Positions 40,015 to 40,819 of a stretch of DNA of 40,819 nucleotides are shown here, in pieces. The notes beneath the pieces were generated by a model. It searched no databases. It was given only the letters and a program-made list of their open reading frames with translations, and was not told where the DNA came from. Position numbers and translations under genes: made by a program. The stretch lies in the NCBI GenBank assembly GCA_017563195.1, contig JAFXDO010000062.1, forward strand, positions 1-40,819, in the 5' to 3' direction. Source of the stretch: Clostridia bacterium. Its GTDB lineage: Bacteria; Bacillota; Clostridia; Oscillospirales; CAG-382. The first letter of the stretch is position 1. Each line of letters begins with the position of its first letter.

Positions 40015-40376
40015 TCATCCTCCCCGTATTCGCGAACCAGCCGCCTGAGCTCCTCGACCTCTTCCCTTGTCAGTCCCTTGCGAGCCGAAAAGGCGGTCAA
40101 GAACGCAGGCAGCGAGCCCTTGAAGGTGGTTTCGACAAACTGCTCGCTTTGCGCGGAATAAAACTCCTCGCGCGTTATCAGCGAGCCGACCGTACCCTGC
40201 TCGTTTTTGAATATCCCCTTGCCGCAAAGCCGCTTTAAGACGGTGTAGGTGGTGCTTTTCTTCCATCCGAGCTCGCCCTCGCAGAGCTTTGCAAGGCTTG
40301 TCGAGCTTATCGGCTCGTTATCCCATATTATGTTGGCGAAGCGTGTTTCTACCTCGCCCATCTGATAATCCGTCAT
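40011..40376 (-). CDS. blaI: BlaI/MecI/CopY family repressor
   Basis: This 121-residue protein has the winged-helix N-terminus typical of the family (QMGEVETRFANIIWDNEPISSTSLAKLC cut into its first helices, then KKSTTYTVLKRLCGKGIFKNEQG) and a C-terminal dimerisation helix region (LPAFLTAFSARKGLTREEVEELRRLV). Members repress their own operon until cleaved or released by the paired M56 protease. A GGAGG ribosome site precedes the ATG. Two CTACA/TGTAG boxes lie at the promoter, and the M56/LRR sensor gene overlaps its end by 4 bases. Confidence 0.93.
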   Translation of the reverse strand: MTDYQMGEVETRFANIIWDNEPISSTSLAKLCEGELGWKKSTTYTVLKRLCGKGIFKNEQGTVGSLITREEFYSAQSEQFVETTFKGSLPAFLTAFSARKGLTREEVEELRRLVREYGEDE

Positions 40377-40390
40377 ATATATCCTCCATT

Positions 40391-40430
40391 CTACAAGCTG
40401 TAGACCACTTGCAGTCTACACTATGTAGAC
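40391..40430. promoter_or_regulatory. Two BlaI-type operator boxes
   Basis: Box 1 (40391-40403) is CTACA-AGC-TGTAG. Box 2 (40414-40430) is GTCTACA-CTA-TGTAGAC, a perfect 7+7 palindrome. BlaI/MecI repressors bind TACA-N-TGTA dyads of this type. Box 2 overlaps the -10 element and box 1 lies at about the transcription start, so binding would block the promoter. Confidence 0.8.
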
Positions 40431-40441
40431 CGATTTGTCAA
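40413..40441 (-). promoter_or_regulatory. Promoter of the BlaI operon
   Basis: On the minus strand, TTGACA (40436-40441) and TAGACT (40413-40418) are separated by 17 bases; the operator palindrome covers the -10 and spacer. Confidence 0.8.
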
Positions 40442-40492
40442 TAGGAAAAATAATTATTGCGATTTTTATTCGGGCAAATGTCGTCACAGCTA

Positions 40493-40520
40493 TTGATTAG
40501 GGGGTGATATCTGCTATATT
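40493..40520 (+). promoter_or_regulatory. Candidate promoter for a small RNA
   Basis: TTGATT (40493-40498) and TATATT (40515-40520) with a 16-base spacer point toward the terminator at 40573-40615, with no good gene between them. Confidence 0.45.
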
Positions 40521-40526
40521 GGAAGA

Positions 40527-40613
40527 AAAAGTACGAATTCGCGCTCAAGGTTTTAATGGAAGAATAACAAAGGATCTGTGCCGAGGAGAGTCGCCTCACC
40601 GCACAGATCTTTT
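40527..40613 (+). ncRNA. Candidate small RNA of about 87 bases
   Basis: A promoter-like pair is followed by a ~45-base A-rich, largely unpaired stretch and a strong terminator hairpin. The only frame across it (GTG at 40504, 37 residues) runs through the terminator, so a coding role is unlikely. No known RNA family is recognised. Confidence 0.35.
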
Positions 40614-40615
40614 TT
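40573..40615 (+). terminator. Strong plus-strand terminator
   Basis: GATCTGTGC (40573-40581) pairs with GCACAGATC (40601-40609) with an inner GAGG/CCTC stem, followed by six T. Confidence 0.85.
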
Positions 40616-40691
40616 AATAAAAAACGCGAGAGAAGGGCGATGCACCATAGTGATAAATCGCCTTAAAATCGCCATTTTTGCACAATACTGC

Positions 40692-40731
40692 ATCAAAAAT
40701 CCGCGATATACGCTCGTATTATCGCGGATTT
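40692..40731 (-). terminator. Hairpin near the right edge, probably terminating a minus-strand unit
   Basis: A perfect 12-bp repeat AAATCCGCGATA (40697-40708) / TATCGCGGATTT (40720-40731) with an 11-base loop gives TTTTTGATG on the minus strand. From 40616 to the window end no gene was found; the unit it ends would lie to the right of the window. Confidence 0.6.
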
Positions 40732-40819
40732 CTTCTTTGTCTTGCGACAAAACTATCTGATTTTAAGGTGCGCAGCAGTTTTGCGCGTATGCGATTTGTT
40801 CTGTAACGACGGCGAAAAA

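Noticed and set aside
40504-40617. 37-residue protein starting at GTG 40504
   Set aside because: The frame runs through a strong terminator hairpin and its T-run.

Overview
The window looks like chromosomal DNA of an anaerobic, low-to-moderate GC member of the Clostridia (Oscillospirales/Christensenellales-like gut Firmicutes). This is inferred from the cmk-plsC-ispH/rpsA cluster with an IspH-S1 fusion, AGGAGG-type ribosome binding sites, TTGACA-N17-TATAAT promoters, Ser/Asp/Glu-rich lipoproteins, and MATE, AzlCD and BlaI/BlaR families. No rRNA, tRNA, CRISPR array, insertion sequence or phage gene was seen. Most genes lie on the minus strand.

Layout. 1-1.9 kb: Ktr-type K+ uptake (ktrB, cut by the window edge, and ktrA). 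1.9-6.9 kb: two divergent exported proteins, each with a signal peptide and a C-terminal membrane anchor: a calcineurin-like phosphoesterase and a GHL10-type glycosidase. 7-11.2 kb: operon psd - DUF4855 protein - nicotinate phosphoribosyltransferase. 11.3-13.5 kb: CpsB-CpsC-CpsD tyrosine-phosphorylation module without glycosyltransferases nearby. 13.6-20.8 kb: apparent operon pgeF - yhaO - yhaN - recG - dusB. 20.9-23.3 kb: operon of two unrecognised membrane proteins and a lipoprotein. 23.4-26.7 kb: cmk - plsC - ispH/rpsA. 26.8-29.4 kb: three tandem paralogous lipoproteins with discoidin-like domains, each with its own promoter and terminator. 29.5-32.1 kb: XRE regulator with a DUF2975 protein; MATE exporter with a small membrane protein. 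32.2-35.0 kb: small proteins, then a sigma factor fused to a transmembrane segment and an extracytoplasmic domain, preceded by a lipoprotein carrying the same domain. 35.0-36.1 kb: azlCD. 36.2-40.4 kb: a BlaI/BlaR1-type system whose sensor carries BspA-like leucine-rich repeats, plus an LRR lipoprotein gene broken by one in-frame TAG. 40.4-40.8 kb: operators, a candidate small RNA and hairpins.

Two loci look most novel. The first is BlaI - M56 peptidase/LRR - LRR lipoprotein: a MecR1/BlaR1-like protease sensor with leucine-rich repeats where the beta-lactam sensor would be, behind two CTACA-N3-TGTAG-type boxes. The second is a membrane-tethered sigma factor whose outer domain is homologous to that of its co-transcribed lipoprotein. 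A shared motif TAAAACCG-N16-CCCTAAGAGGA occurs upstream of the lipoprotein-sigma pair and again upstream of the small-protein pair just downstream, suggesting autoregulation. All family assignments come from reading motifs; no database search was possible.
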